The position numbers and the translations under genes are program-made. The notes below the pieces were generated by a model. It ran no database searches. It was not told where the DNA came from and saw nothing but the letters and a program-made list of their open reading frames with translations. Source: Okeania sp. SIO1I7 (GTDB taxonomy: Bacteria > Cyanobacteriota > Cyanobacteriia > Cyanobacteriales > Microcoleaceae). Taken from it: a stretch of DNA of 64,000 nucleotides. Of the stretch, positions 34,582-44,420 are shown piece after piece (within the stretch, counting starts at the first letter, position 1; every line of letters begins with the position of its first letter). The stretch is from NCBI GenBank assembly GCA_010672585.1, contig JAAHGF010000024.1, positions 1 to 64,000 on the forward strand, written 5' to 3'.

Positions 34582-35940
34582 TTATTCAGCAACGCCAAAT
34601 TTATGTTTAACAACCATTCGCATATTTCCTGGTGGTGCCATAGTTAACCCTCTACGGACAGGTTGGATAGATTTATCGGAAACTAATTTGAGTTCGCATT
34701 TTGATAAAATAGTTGCTAAAACTAATTTCATTTCAAATAAAGCAAAAGCTGAACCGATACAACGACGACTCCCTCCTCCAAAAGGTAAATATTCATAAGG
34801 TGAAAATTGTCTTTCTAAAAAACGTTCCGGTTTAAATTTTTTAGGTTCTGGATAAATATCCTCTCTTTGATGAGTTAGATAAATAGAAGGAAGTACTACC
34901 ATTCCTGGTTCAAGTTGATAACCCATAATTTCTATAGGTTTCTGGACAATTCTAGGAAAAGCAGTTATGACAATAGGATAGAGACGCAAAGTTTCCTGAC
35001 AAATAGCGCTGAGGTAGGGAAGTTTAGTAATGGCAACTTTGTCTGGGTTTGTGGGAAGAGTTGCTAATTCTGCTAATAGTTTTTCCCGCACCACCGGAAT
35101 TTTATCGATCCAATATAATGCCCAAGCTAAAGCTGAAGCAGTAGTTTCGTGACCTGCAAAAAGTAAAGTCAGCAGTTGATCCCTAATTTCTTCGTCACTG
35201 ATACGATCGCCTGCTTCGTCACGCGCTTCTAGGAGTAAACTGAGGATATCATCACGATGATTTACTTCTTCCCTGGCAGTTTCAATTTCTGCGAATATTA
35301 GCTCATCAACTTTTTGCCTTTTTCTTAAAAATTTACCCCAGGGACTCCAAGGACCCCAGTCTTTTTGCAAGAAACTGAAGAACAGAAAAGTGGAGGTGAG
35401 GGGAGAGCTAATGGAGTCGAGGACATCAGACAGAAGTATTCTCAGTTGTTCGTAACGTTCTCCTCGGTCCAAACCAAATACCGTGCCAAGGATAACTTTT
35501 AGGGATATTTCTTGAGTAGACCTACGGATGGGGAAAGGTTTGTCTACTTGCCACTGACCAATAACATTAGAAGTAATATTATATATTAAGTCCCCATAAG
35601 TACGCATTCGATCGCCATGAAAAGGTGGCATTAATAGTTTTCTTTGACGTTGATGGCGATCGCCATTTTGGATAAGTAGAGAATTTCTGCCCACAAGGTA
35701 TTGTAAAGCACCATTACCACCACCAGAGCTAAAGGTATCAGGGTCAGCAGTAAAAATTTGTTGAATAGCTTTAGGGTTACAGAAATAGATAAAAGGAGTC
35801 TTGGAGTTAGTATTAGTCCTGAAGATATCTCCGTATTGAGAATATCGCTCCTCTATTGTTTGTAAGGGACGAAAAATAAATTTCCAAGTCCGGAGTCTTC
35901 GTTGTAGAGGGGACAATGCTGGGCCATCAGGTAATACCAT
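34582..35940 (-). CDS. Cytochrome P450 (CYP110-like)
   Basis: 452 residues. Heme-binding loop FGGGSRRCIGSAFA with Cys near residue 395, I-helix AGHETTAS near 265, K-helix ETLRLYP near 310, PERF near 380. The N-terminus has no membrane anchor but starts LPDGPALSPLQRR, typical of the cyanobacterial CYP110 type, which oxidises fatty acids, alkanes or terpenoids. Substrate cannot be told from sequence. It needs a redox partner such as ferredoxin and its reductase, not encoded here. Isolated on the minus strand with no operon. Confidence 0.94.
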   Translation of the reverse strand: MVLPDGPALSPLQRRLRTWKFIFRPLQTIEERYSQYGDIFRTNTNSKTPFIYFCNPKAIQQIFTADPDTFSSGGGNGALQYLVGRNSLLIQNGDRHQRQRKLLMPPFHGDRMRTYGDLIYNITSNVIGQWQVDKPFPIRRSTQEISLKVILGTVFGLDRGERYEQLRILLSDVLDSISSPLTSTFLFFSFLQKDWGPWSPWGKFLRKRQKVDELIFAEIETAREEVNHRDDILSLLLEARDEAGDRISDEEIRDQLLTLLFAGHETTASALAWALYWIDKIPVVREKLLAELATLPTNPDKVAITKLPYLSAICQETLRLYPIVITAFPRIVQKPIEIMGYQLEPGMVVLPSIYLTHQREDIYPEPKKFKPERFLERQFSPYEYLPFGGGSRRCIGSAFALFEMKLVLATILSKCELKLVSDKSIQPVRRGLTMAPPGNMRMVVKHKFGVAE

Positions 35941-37129
35941 TTTTGCTTTGTTGATTATCTCAAAGTTACCTCATCTATTTTGATTCATTTGTAAGTGAGA
36001 TGGGAGGGTTTATATAGCAGGGAACAGGGAACAGGGAACGGGTAACAATGGGAAAAGTATTTCTCCGTCTAATACCAATTTGATAAATGTTTGTTACAAA
36101 TGGTAGAATTCAACAATTAATAATTAATAATTAATAATTAATAATTAATAATTACCTCTCCTTGAAAAGAAGAGGATTGAATAAAAGGAAAATTTTTCTT
36201 TATTATCCCCTTAAAAGGGGAGGCTTTAAACCAAATTTTTTCGGTAATAAAGAAGGAATAGGGAAGAAGGAAGAAGGGGAAAATTTTGAAAAAAAGGGAA
36301 AAAGGATAGAAATAACTATCTAAAATGAACTGGAGTAGCTATTTTTAAGCATATTCGATAAATCTCTACCTTTTTGTAGCATTCTTTTTTTTAATTGGTC
36401 TAAGGTTCATCATCAATGCCAACTCGTTTCTTGCTATAGAACCCATTTGGGAGCTATTTAAAATATAGGTGGAGGGTGGGGAGATGGGGAGATGGGGAGA
36501 TGGGAACCCACCCCTAGCCCCTCCCAGGAGGGGAATGTGGGGAGATGGGAACCCACCCCTAGCCCCTCCCAGGAGGGGAATGTGGGGAGATGGGGAGATG
36601 GGGAGATGGGGATATTCTTAATATTTGCACAATTAAATGTATTTCATAATATTCAATTCCATATAAATATTCTCTGACGACAAAGAATTAGCTCTGCTCC
36701 CAGGAGGGGAATCCCTATTCTATTTCTCTAGCTTCTGTACGTTGCCAATCCGACGGCTCCCCTTCCTGACTCCTGACTCCTGAGGACTGACTCCTGACTC
36801 CTGATTCTGTCATTGAGAAACAGTAGAAATTTTATCTATATGGTAAAGCTTGAATAAGTATAAAAGCAGACACTAGGCAAATATTATAGGAATCTAAAAT
36901 TCCATTAGCTAGTCTAACTGGATGAAGAAGTTTCCTATAGAATATAGCAGTCGAAGCAAAGGGTGCGGACATTCCTAAATGCTCAAACCCAGTCATAGAT
37001 TACTTCTGACTTCTGACTTTTGACTTCTGACTTGCGCGTAGCGCTATAACTCCTATGTGGCAAAGCTAATTACCACCTTTGTCTTTCTACTACAGAAAAA
37101 TTAATAACGGTTAAATTTATGGAGGAGTA
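35941..37129. other. Long repeat-rich intergenic region
   Basis: No gene. It contains an AATTAATAATT tandem plus inverted CCTCTCC...GGGGAGGC element (36110-36246), a tandem block GGGAACCCACCCCTAGCCCC (36503-36590) between GGGGAGATGG repeats, CTGACTCC repeats (36768-36800), and an AGCAGTCGAAG motif (36948) that recurs at 60958 and 62284. The 250 bases before glgP hold its promoter; GGAGGAG at 37121-37127 is a strong ribosome-binding site. Confidence 0.5.
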
Positions 37130-39670
37130 ATGAATCAATATATCAACCCTACTACTGAAAATCAAATTCAGGTAGAAGACGATCGCACCGGAATGAGTGT
37201 TACTACTCTCAGACGTGCCCTAGCAGATAACCTGTTTTATTTGCAGGGGACTTATGAGTCCATGGCAAAACAAGATGATTTTTATCGTGCTTTAGCTTAT
37301 ACTATACGCGATCGCTTACTCCAACGCTTTCTTTCTACAATTCGTACTTATAATGAGAAAGATGTGAAGGTCGTATATTATCTCTCTGCCGAATTTCTCA
37401 TGGGTCGTCACCTGGGTAATAGTTTGATTAACCTGGGAATTTATGAAAAAATTCGTCAAGCTATCACCGAATCTGGGTTAGATTTAGATGAACTATTGGA
37501 ACAAGAAGACGACCCTGGTTTAGGAAATGGTGGTTTGGGTAGATTAGCAGCTTGTTTTCTGGACTCTTTAGCTACTTTAGAAATTCCGGCAGTGGGTCAT
37601 GGTATTCGTTATGAATTTGGCATTTTTACCCAAACTGTACAAGATGGTTGGCAAGCAGAAATCCCTGATAAGTGGTTACGTTTCGGCAACCCTTGGGAAA
37701 TAGCTCGTCCTGCTGAAAAGGTAGAAATAAAGTTTGGAGGCCACACAGAAGGATACCATGATGATAAAGGGAACTATCGAGTAACTTGGGTTCCGGATGA
37801 AACTGTAATTGGTATTCCTTATGATACCCCTGTTCCTGGCTATAAAGTAAATACTGTGAACCCTCTACGTTTGTGGCGAGCAGAAGCTAGTGTAGACTTT
37901 AAATTTGAAGAGTTCAACGCTGGAAACTATGACGGTGCAGTAGCAGATAAAATGAGTTCGGAGACTATCTCCAAAGTTCTCTATCCAAATGATAATACTC
38001 CTCAAGGTAAGGAACTCCGTCTGAAGCAACAATATTTCTTCGTTTCCTGTGCTTTACAGGACATCATCCGTAGGCATTTATTTCACAATAAAAATCTAGA
38101 CAACTTATACGAGAAAGCAGCAATTCAACTTAATGATACTCACCCTGCTGTGGCGATCGCGGAAATGATGCGCTTGTTAATTGATGAGTATGATATGGAC
38201 TGGGAGCGTGCTTGGCATATTACCCAACATACTTTTGCCTACACTAACCATACTTTGCTGCCAGAAGCATTAGAGCGTTGGGCAATTAGTTTGTTTGGTC
38301 GCCTTCTCCCTCGCCACCTAGAAATTATCTATGAAATTAATCGGCGCTTTTTAACTCAAGTGCATACTTGGTTTCCTAAAGACGCGAAGTTACTCGCCCG
38401 TGTTTCTCTAATTGAAGAGGGAGCAGAAAAATCTGTACGGATGGCTAATTTGGCTACTGTTGGTAGTCATGCTGTCAATGGAGTAGCAGCACTACACACA
38501 GAATTGTTGAAAAAAGGTGTGCTTAAAGATTTTTACCAACTTTTCCCAGACAAGTTCTTCAATAAGACTAACGGAGTAACACCCCGTCGTTGGATTTTAC
38601 TGAGTAACCCCAAACTTTCTGCTTTATTCTCTGAGAAACTAGGAGGAGATGGTTGGTTGCGAGATTTAGGGCAACTACGGCAACTAGAAAAATATGCGAA
38701 CGACCCAGACTTTCAAAAGCGTTGGCGAGCAATAAAGCAAGAGAATAAGGCTAAGTTGGCAGAGCGCATTCTCAAGCATAATCGGATTGAGGTGGATATT
38801 AACTCTCTATTTGATATTCAAGTCAAACGTATTCATGAGTACAAACGTCAACATTTGGATGTATTCAACATCATTACTCTTTACAACCGCATTAAGCAAA
38901 ATCCAAACATTGATATTCCACCCCGCACGTTTATTTTTGGTGGCAAAGCTGCTCCTGGTTACTATATGGCTAAGTTGATTATTAAATTGACTAATGCCGT
39001 TGCTGATGTAGTTAATGACGATCCTGATGTGCACGGTCGCTTGAAAGTTGTATTCTTGGCAAACTTTAATGCTTCCCTTGGTCAGATTATTTATCCTGCT
39101 GCTGACTTATCCGAGCAAATTTCTACTGCTGGAAAAGAAGCATCCGGAACTGGTAATATGAAGTTTGCCATGAATGGAGCGATGACTATTGGTACTCTTG
39201 ATGGAGCTAATATTGAGATTCGCGAAGAAGTCGGAGCAGAAAACTTTTTCTTATTTGGAATGACTGCTCAAGAAGTTTTCGATCTGAAAGCTAAGGGTTA
39301 TAAACCTCTGGAATACTACAATACTAATGCTGAACTCAAAGCAGTAATTGACCGAATTGCTAGCGGTCACTTTAGTGAAGGTAATCCTAATTTGTTCAAA
39401 CCTTTGATTGATTCTCTATTGTACAATGACCAATATATGCTACTAGCTGATTATCAAAGCTATATTGAATGTCAGGAGCGAGTTGGTCGGGTTTTCCAAG
39501 ACCAAGAAAAATGGACGAAAATGTCTATCTATAATTCTGTTCGCATGGGTAAATTCTCTTCTGACCGAACAATTATGGAGTATGCAAAGGAGATTTGGGG
39601 GGCAAAACCAGTCAAAATCGACCAAGAAAATTATACTCAAGATAATGCTGGTTTGAAGGTAGATTCTTAA
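37130..39670 (+). CDS. glgP: Glycogen phosphorylase
   Basis: Phosphorolyses alpha-1,4-glucan to glucose 1-phosphate during dark glycogen use. 846 residues, full length for the family. Seen: VVYYLSAEFLMGRHLGN near 80, DDPGLGNGGLGRLAACF near 125, NDTHPAVAIAEMMR near 335, KRIHEYKRQHLDV near 565, and EASGTGNMKFAMNGA with the PLP-binding Lys near 680, followed by TIGTLDGANIEI. A GGAGG ribosome-binding site precedes the ATG. It stands alone, with repeat-rich spacers on both sides. Confidence 0.97.
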   Translation: MNQYINPTTENQIQVEDDRTGMSVTTLRRALADNLFYLQGTYESMAKQDDFYRALAYTIRDRLLQRFLSTIRTYNEKDVKVVYYLSAEFLMGRHLGNSLINLGIYEKIRQAITESGLDLDELLEQEDDPGLGNGGLGRLAACFLDSLATLEIPAVGHGIRYEFGIFTQTVQDGWQAEIPDKWLRFGNPWEIARPAEKVEIKFGGHTEGYHDDKGNYRVTWVPDETVIGIPYDTPVPGYKVNTVNPLRLWRAEASVDFKFEEFNAGNYDGAVADKMSSETISKVLYPNDNTPQGKELRLKQQYFFVSCALQDIIRRHLFHNKNLDNLYEKAAIQLNDTHPAVAIAEMMRLLIDEYDMDWERAWHITQHTFAYTNHTLLPEALERWAISLFGRLLPRHLEIIYEINRRFLTQVHTWFPKDAKLLARVSLIEEGAEKSVRMANLATVGSHAVNGVAALHTELLKKGVLKDFYQLFPDKFFNKTNGVTPRRWILLSNPKLSALFSEKLGGDGWLRDLGQLRQLEKYANDPDFQKRWRAIKQENKAKLAERILKHNRIEVDINSLFDIQVKRIHEYKRQHLDVFNIITLYNRIKQNPNIDIPPRTFIFGGKAAPGYYMAKLIIKLTNAVADVVNDDPDVHGRLKVVFLANFNASLGQIIYPAADLSEQISTAGKEASGTGNMKFAMNGAMTIGTLDGANIEIREEVGAENFFLFGMTAQEVFDLKAKGYKPLEYYNTNAELKAVIDRIASGHFSEGNPNLFKPLIDSLLYNDQYMLLADYQSYIECQERVGRVFQDQEKWTKMSIYNSVRMGKFSSDRTIMEYAKEIWGAKPVKIDQENYTQDNAGLKVDS

Positions 39671-39779
39671 AAAAGCATCTCAGCGGTCAGCACTCAGCAA
39701 TCAGTAGGATAATTTTTTAACCTTAAAAAAGGGATTTCAACCCAGAGCTGTTAAAAGCTGATAGCTAGTTAACTTTCCT

Positions 39780-39942
39780 GGGGGGAAGTCCCGCGCTGTA
39801 ATATTTGATTCAGCGCCATAAGGGAGAGCTAGAACATGGTATACTGAGGGAAACAGGGGGAGAACATCACCTCTGTATAAACTGCAACTCCGCGTGCGGG
39901 TTGAAGAATCCCGCGTTGTCGCTCAAGCGCAACGTCGGGAGT
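39780..39942 (+). mobile_element. IS200/IS605-type right-end remnant (orphan omega-RNA-like region)
   Basis: A structured GC-rich stretch starting GGGGGGAAGTCCCGCGC, passing through GGAGAACATCACCTCTGTA and ending GAATCCCGCGTTG ... CAACGTCGGGAGTAT, the hairpin and tail characteristic of the 3' end of IS605/tnpB elements. No transposase or tnpB frame is left. The terminal hairpin uses the same CAACGTCGGGAG sequence as the minus-strand remnant at 29940. Family assignment is inference from end similarity. Confidence 0.5.
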
Positions 39943-40011
39943 ATAAAGAGCGAGGGATGCGGTCGGGCAAGACCCGTGAATGCCTGTGGATGAGTAGTCG
40001 CCGACGGTCTC

Positions 40012-40040
40012 GTAGGGACGTTGCATAAGGGCGTCCCTAC
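40012..40040. repeat. GTAGGGACG hairpin repeat
   Basis: GTAGGGACGTTGCATAAGG is followed by GCGTCCCTAC, forming a 9-10 bp stem. This short palindrome is a common cyanobacterial interspersed repeat. It lies 70 bases after the IS605-like end. Confidence 0.7.
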
Positions 40041-40217
40041 AGCAGGAGGTAAACATTAAAATATCACGCTATGTGACGTTTTATGTCAGTTTTATGAAGC
40101 AGTATGTCAAATGACTCTAGATTTTTAATCTTGAAAGGTCTGCTCAAATCAAATTAATTTTGAGCTAGAGACGTTCTATAGAGCGTCTCTTCTTAATCAG
40201 TTATATCAAGCACTGTA

Positions 40218-40425
40218 GGTTGGGTTAAGCGACAGCGCAACCCAACAAGAATACAGCAGATTCCACCAAGCGTGAGATACACCCAGAAGCGGGCATCTTG
40301 CCCGCACTTGCATTCATTTAATTGTTAATCTTTGTACTTCATATACTTGGAATCTGCTGTATGTGTCTGTTGGGTTAAACCCGCAGATAAGCTGCGCTAA
40401 CTTTCCTTAACCCAACCAACAAAAC
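40218..40425. repeat. Nested inverted repeats, including a 112-bp MITE (40251-40362)
   Basis: The inner element has 14-bp ends ATACAGCAGATTCC (40251) and GGAATCTGCTGTAT (40362) and an internal GCGGGCATCTTGCCCGC hairpin. It sits within an outer pair of GTTGGGTTAAG / CTTAACCCAAC repeats (40219 and about 40410-40423), suggesting one element inserted into another. A related sequence with the same hairpin occurs at about 62107-62215. Confidence 0.65.
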
Positions 40426-40606
40426 TATAGAGCGTTTTTCATTCTCAGAACTTTCGCAGGGACTCTACTTATGGCTAGTGGGAATGCCATTTGCGCTCCG
40501 CAAAGCTCCGAATGGCACCCCTACAGATGGTGCTTTAAAGGTCAATTTGCGTAAGTCCTGATTCTATAATATTCCCTATTTTTTTTATTCTGAATTCCTG
40601 AAAAAA

Positions 40607-41407
40607 ATGCAAGACAAAATATTAGCTAAAGAAAGACAATTCCACGATATATGGGCATCAACTATTGATATAGAAGGTATTCGAGTAGTTGATTATTTTG
40701 AAAGTTGTACGGCTCCAGAAAATAGATTTATTCTCCAACAAATGGGAGATTTAACTGATGAATATTTGTTGGATTTAGGTTGTGGTGCTGGGGAAAATAG
40801 TGTTTATTTTGCTAAGAAAGGAGCGCGGTGTGTGGCGACAGATTATTCTCCTGGAATGGTGGATGTTGCTGTTAAGTTGGCTGAAACAAATGGGGTACAA
40901 ATTGAGGGTAAAGTTATGGATGCCATGGCTTTAGAATTTCCCGATAATACTTTTGATTTTGTTTATGCTTCTAATTTACTTCATCACTTACCAAATCCAA
41001 AATTAGCAATTAGAGAAATGCACCGAGTTCTCAAACCTGGTGGTAAAGCTTGTTTTTGGGACCCGTTGAAACATAATCCTGTGATTAATGTTTATCGACG
41101 CATTGCTACAAAAGTTAGAACTGAGGATGAAATGCCTTTGGATATTAATCTTGTGAATTTTATTAAATCTCTCTATTCAGAAACAGCTTACGATACATTT
41201 TGGTTAGCAACTTTGTGGATTTTTTTAAAGTTTTATTTGATTGAAAAAGTTGACCCAAATAAAGAACGTTATTGGAAAAAAATTATTATTGAACATCAAA
41301 GATTAGAACCAATGTATCGGAAATTAGAAAGAGTAGATGGGGTATTAAAAAAATTGCCTTTGATGAAAAGATTTGCTTGGAATTTAGCAGTAGTTGCAAC
41401 TAAATAG
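40607..41407 (+). CDS. Class I SAM-dependent methyltransferase
   Basis: 266 residues. Motif I LLDLGCGAGENSVYFAKKG near residue 52, a CVATDYSPGMVD acidic loop near 78, FDFVYASNLLHHLPNPK near 120, and HRVLKPGGKACFWDP near 145, the standard Methyltransf_11 layout. After residue 165 there is a roughly 100-residue, hydrophobic-aromatic C-terminal region containing FWLATLWIFLKFYLI, perhaps membrane-associated, as in lipid or quinone methyltransferases. The substrate is unknown. No operon partner. Confidence 0.9.
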   Translation: MQDKILAKERQFHDIWASTIDIEGIRVVDYFESCTAPENRFILQQMGDLTDEYLLDLGCGAGENSVYFAKKGARCVATDYSPGMVDVAVKLAETNGVQIEGKVMDAMALEFPDNTFDFVYASNLLHHLPNPKLAIREMHRVLKPGGKACFWDPLKHNPVINVYRRIATKVRTEDEMPLDINLVNFIKSLYSETAYDTFWLATLWIFLKFYLIEKVDPNKERYWKKIIIEHQRLEPMYRKLERVDGVLKKLPLMKRFAWNLAVVATK

Positions 41408-41525
41408 TAAATATCAGGCAACGGGCAACGGGCAACAGGCAACAGGCAACAGGCAACAGGCAACGGGCAACGGGCAACGGGCAACAGGCAACAGGCAACA
41501 GAAAATTTTCATATAGGAATAAATA
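41408..41525 (+). repeat. CAACAGG / CAACGGG heptamer tandem
   Basis: About twelve copies of a 7-base unit alternate between CAACGGG and CAACAGG (41417-41500). The inverted unit CCTGTTG recurs at 41917-41985, on the other side of the four-helix gene, so the two tracts flank it as inverted repeats. Confidence 0.85.
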
Positions 41526-41886
41526 ATGTCTGACATCAAAGACTTTAAAGATTTAAAAATTTGGGAAAAAGGAATGATAATTGCGGAAAAATATTATTTA
41601 CTAACAAAAAAATTTCCTAAAGAAGAGACTTATGGTATGATTCAACAAATAAGAAGAGCTTCTGTTTCTAGACCTGCAAATATTGCAGAGGGTTATGGAA
41701 GAAGATCGTCAGGAGATTATGCTCGATTTTTAAATATTGCTCAGGGTTCTATAAATGAATTAGAGACACATCTTCATTTTATCCGTAAGGATACAATTAT
41801 GTACGTTTAATGACGTTGAACTTATCATAAATCAACTAAAAGAAGAAAGCAGAATGATTATTTCCCTTATTAATAAATTGAAATAA
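41526..41886 (+). pseudogene. Four helix bundle protein (S23-type), frame-shifted
   Basis: The first 86 or so residues are typical of the family: DLKIWEKGMIIAEKYY, FPKEETYGMIQQIRRASVS, and NIAEGYGRRSSGDYARFLN, LETHLHF. The frame ends at a stop at 41808-41810, but the expected last helix continues in another frame (NDVELIINQLKEESRM ... INKLK) to a TAA at 41884-41886. A short indel near 41785-41810 explains this. Homologs occur in 23S rRNA intervening sequences and as chromosomal genes near repeats in cyanobacteria; function unknown. A sequencing error would restore the full gene. Confidence 0.8.
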
Positions 41887-41964
41887 TCAACAACTGTTGT
41901 TTTTTTGCCTTATCTTCCCTGTTGCCTGTTGCCTGTTGCCTGTTGCCTTATCTTCCCTGTTGCC

Positions 41965-43724
41965 TTATCTTCCCTGTTGGCTCCACAATTTTCCTGTTTT
42001 ATCAGCACTGACAGTGGCAATAGTCTTTCCATCGGGACTAAATGCTATACCATTGACCCAATTCTGATGCCCGGTGAGAGTCTGCAATAATTTCCCCTGT
42101 TGGTTCCACAATTTTCCTGTCTTGTCAGCACTGGCAGTGGCAATAGTTTTTCCATCGGGGCTAAATGCTACACCCCAGACCCAATTTTGATGCCCGGAAA
42201 GAGTTTGCAATAATTTTCCTTTTTGGTTCCATAATTTGACTGTGTTATCACTACTGGCAGTGGCAATAGTTTCTCCATCAGGGCTAAAGACTACACCATT
42301 GACCGTATCCTCATGGTCGGTGAGAGTCTGCAATAATTTTCCCTTTTGGTTCCATAATTTGACTGTATTATCACTACTGGCAGTGGCAATAGTCTCTCCA
42401 TCCGGACTAAAGACTACACCATTGACCGTATCCTCATGGTCGGAAAGAGTCTGCAATAATTTTCCTTTTTGGTTCCATAATTTGACTGTGTTATCACTAC
42501 TGGCAGTAGCAATAGTCTCTCCATCAGGACTAAATGCTACAGCTCTGACCGTATCCTCATGGTCGGAAAGAGTCTGCAATAATTTTCCCTGACGGCTCCA
42601 CAATTTGACTGTATTGTCAGCACTGGCAGTAGCAATAGTCTCTCCATCAGGACTAAATGCTACGTCAAAGACCCTATCCTCATGGCTGGTGAGAGTCTGC
42701 AACAGGTTTCCCTGACGGCTCCACAATTTGACTGTATTGTCAGCACTGGCAGTAGCAATAGTCTCTCCATCAGGACTAAATGCTACGTCAAAGACCCTAT
42801 CCTCATGCCCCTGAAGGTAGTTAAGTTCTTGATACTTTCCATCATCTGTATACATAGCTTGACTCAGAGCATCTGTAATTTGCATTTTGCTATCAACCTG
42901 GGGTTGGAATATTAAATTAGACTTTGGTAGTTGTTTTACTGCTCTTAAAGCTTGCAGCGTTGCTTCCCAATGTTTATTTGACTCAGATAATAATTTAGCA
43001 GTAATACTGTTTCGCACTGCTTTTGCTTCTGCTACCTTGAGACTTGCTCGCCAGACTGTCACTGCAGTAATAGTTGCTGCTATAAACGATATTACTAATA
43101 CTGCAAAACTTATCCGCAGTCGCTTTTCTGCTTTCCGTTTCGCCTCATCCAATATTTGATTTGCTTTTGCCTGAGCATCCAATTTTATCTGCGTTTCTAA
43201 CTTTTCCAGCTCGATCGCCTGTTTCTCTACCTCCTGAGCAGCAGCTAAAAATTGATAGTCGCGATCGCTCAGACTTTTATCAACCGACCATGCTAAAGCA
43301 TCTGCCAATGCCTGACCCCGCAGCAGTCGTGACTTATCTTGACATTCCGACTCCACCCAAGCGGTAAATGCCTCTGAGTAGGGGCGCAATTTTGCTAACT
43401 CCCGCTCTACCCACTGGAGGTTAAATACTTCTTGATAAATACGGTTAGCAACTTGTAACAGTCCTTCCTGTTTTACTACTAAACCTGTGAGGCGGAGTTC
43501 CATTTGTTCAGGGTTGTCATCAGCTACGATCCCCCCCAACCCCCCCTTAATAAGGGGGGGCTTTTTGTCTTCTGCTTCTAGTCTCCCCCTTTCGAAGGGG
43601 GACGGAAGGGGGATCAAGACCTGCTGATACAGACCCAATAACCGACTTGCCCGTTTTTCATTGAATAAAAGGCGATCGCGAATTGTCTTTAAATGTTCTG
43701 GATCGTCATGTACTTGCCAATTGT
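41965..43724 (-). pseudogene. Truncated AAA-like/WD40 protein (both ends missing)
   Basis: Sequence matches the linker and C-terminal half of the two large AAA-like/WD40 proteins at 47578 and 51609, starting at WQVHDDPEHLKTIRDRL (near 43722) with the whole N-terminal ATPase missing. The frame has no ATG near that point; TTG at 43638 gives 557 residues. Present: the repeat-derived PPLIKGGLGG linker, a membrane segment (SFAVLVISFIAATITAVTV), and seven WD40 repeats (enough for one propeller). It stops (TAA 41965) inside a CAGGGAAGATAAGGCAACAGG repeat, losing the normal C-terminal tail. The 5' break coincides with an ATTAATT repeat. It could still be expressed as a membrane-bound propeller. Confidence 0.75.
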
Positions 43725-43786
43725 TAATTATTAATTGTTGAAGCTACGCTTCACTGGCAATGACAACTTTAGTCGGGTGTTCTGTA

Positions 43787-44404
43787 ATGAAACATAATAT
43801 CTGGACAATAGGATTTTTAACTGGACTAATATTAAGTTTAAGTAACATTGATAAAGCTGTGACAGTTCGAGCTGAATCAGTTGATAATTTGGCACAATTT
43901 CAAGATATTGCTAGGTCAGCTAAACTTAAAGCTAGTCAACTAAAACGGTTGGTTTCTATAGATAAAAAAAAGATAGAACTAGGAGAAAAAAGTAAGAAAA
44001 GCATAGATTAATTTAAAATCATTTTACCAACTTTTATTCCCCCTGTTTTTAATGTAGATGAACTAGAAATTATAGATAATAACTCGGAATTAAGTTACCG
44101 TATTGTGTACCGAAATAGTAATAATTCCTGTTTTTATCTGATTAAAACAACGAATTTAAAACCTCGTCATCCTCCTGATTATGGTGTCAAAGTTTGGGAA
44201 GTTGTTGAAGTTGATTCACCTATTTTGGGAAAGTTTTATCTTGATTACTATCAATCTGGTGTGATATATCATCAACCTTGTATTAGATTAAGAACGTCTG
44301 AAAATATCCAATTTGAATCTCCAGTATGGGCAAAAAAATGCAGAGTTATTAGTATGCAAGAAGCTGTTAAAATTATAGAATCTTTGCAATACTTAAGTCC
44401 TTAA
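43787..44404 (+). pseudogene. Tandem secreted paralog, copy 1 (internal stop)
   Basis: First of six related genes. It starts MKHNIWTIGFLTGLILSLS (signal or anchor) and continues LKASQLKRLVSIDKKKIE, then a TAA at 44009-44011 where copy 3 has GAA. The same frame then reads on: FKIILPTFIPPVFNVDELE, YRNSNNSCFYL, and EAVKIIESLQYLSP to the end at 44404. One nonsense change therefore explains the break. The second conserved Cys is displaced (WAKKCRVIS). Downstream codons from ATG 44105 may be called as a separate gene. Confidence 0.8.
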
Positions 44405-44420
44405 AGTAGAAGGTGAAAAA

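Noticed and set aside
36492-36677. Frame encoding repeated GRWEPTPSPSQEGN
   Set aside because: It is a translation of the tandem intergenic repeat CCCACCCCTAGCCCC, without start-site support.
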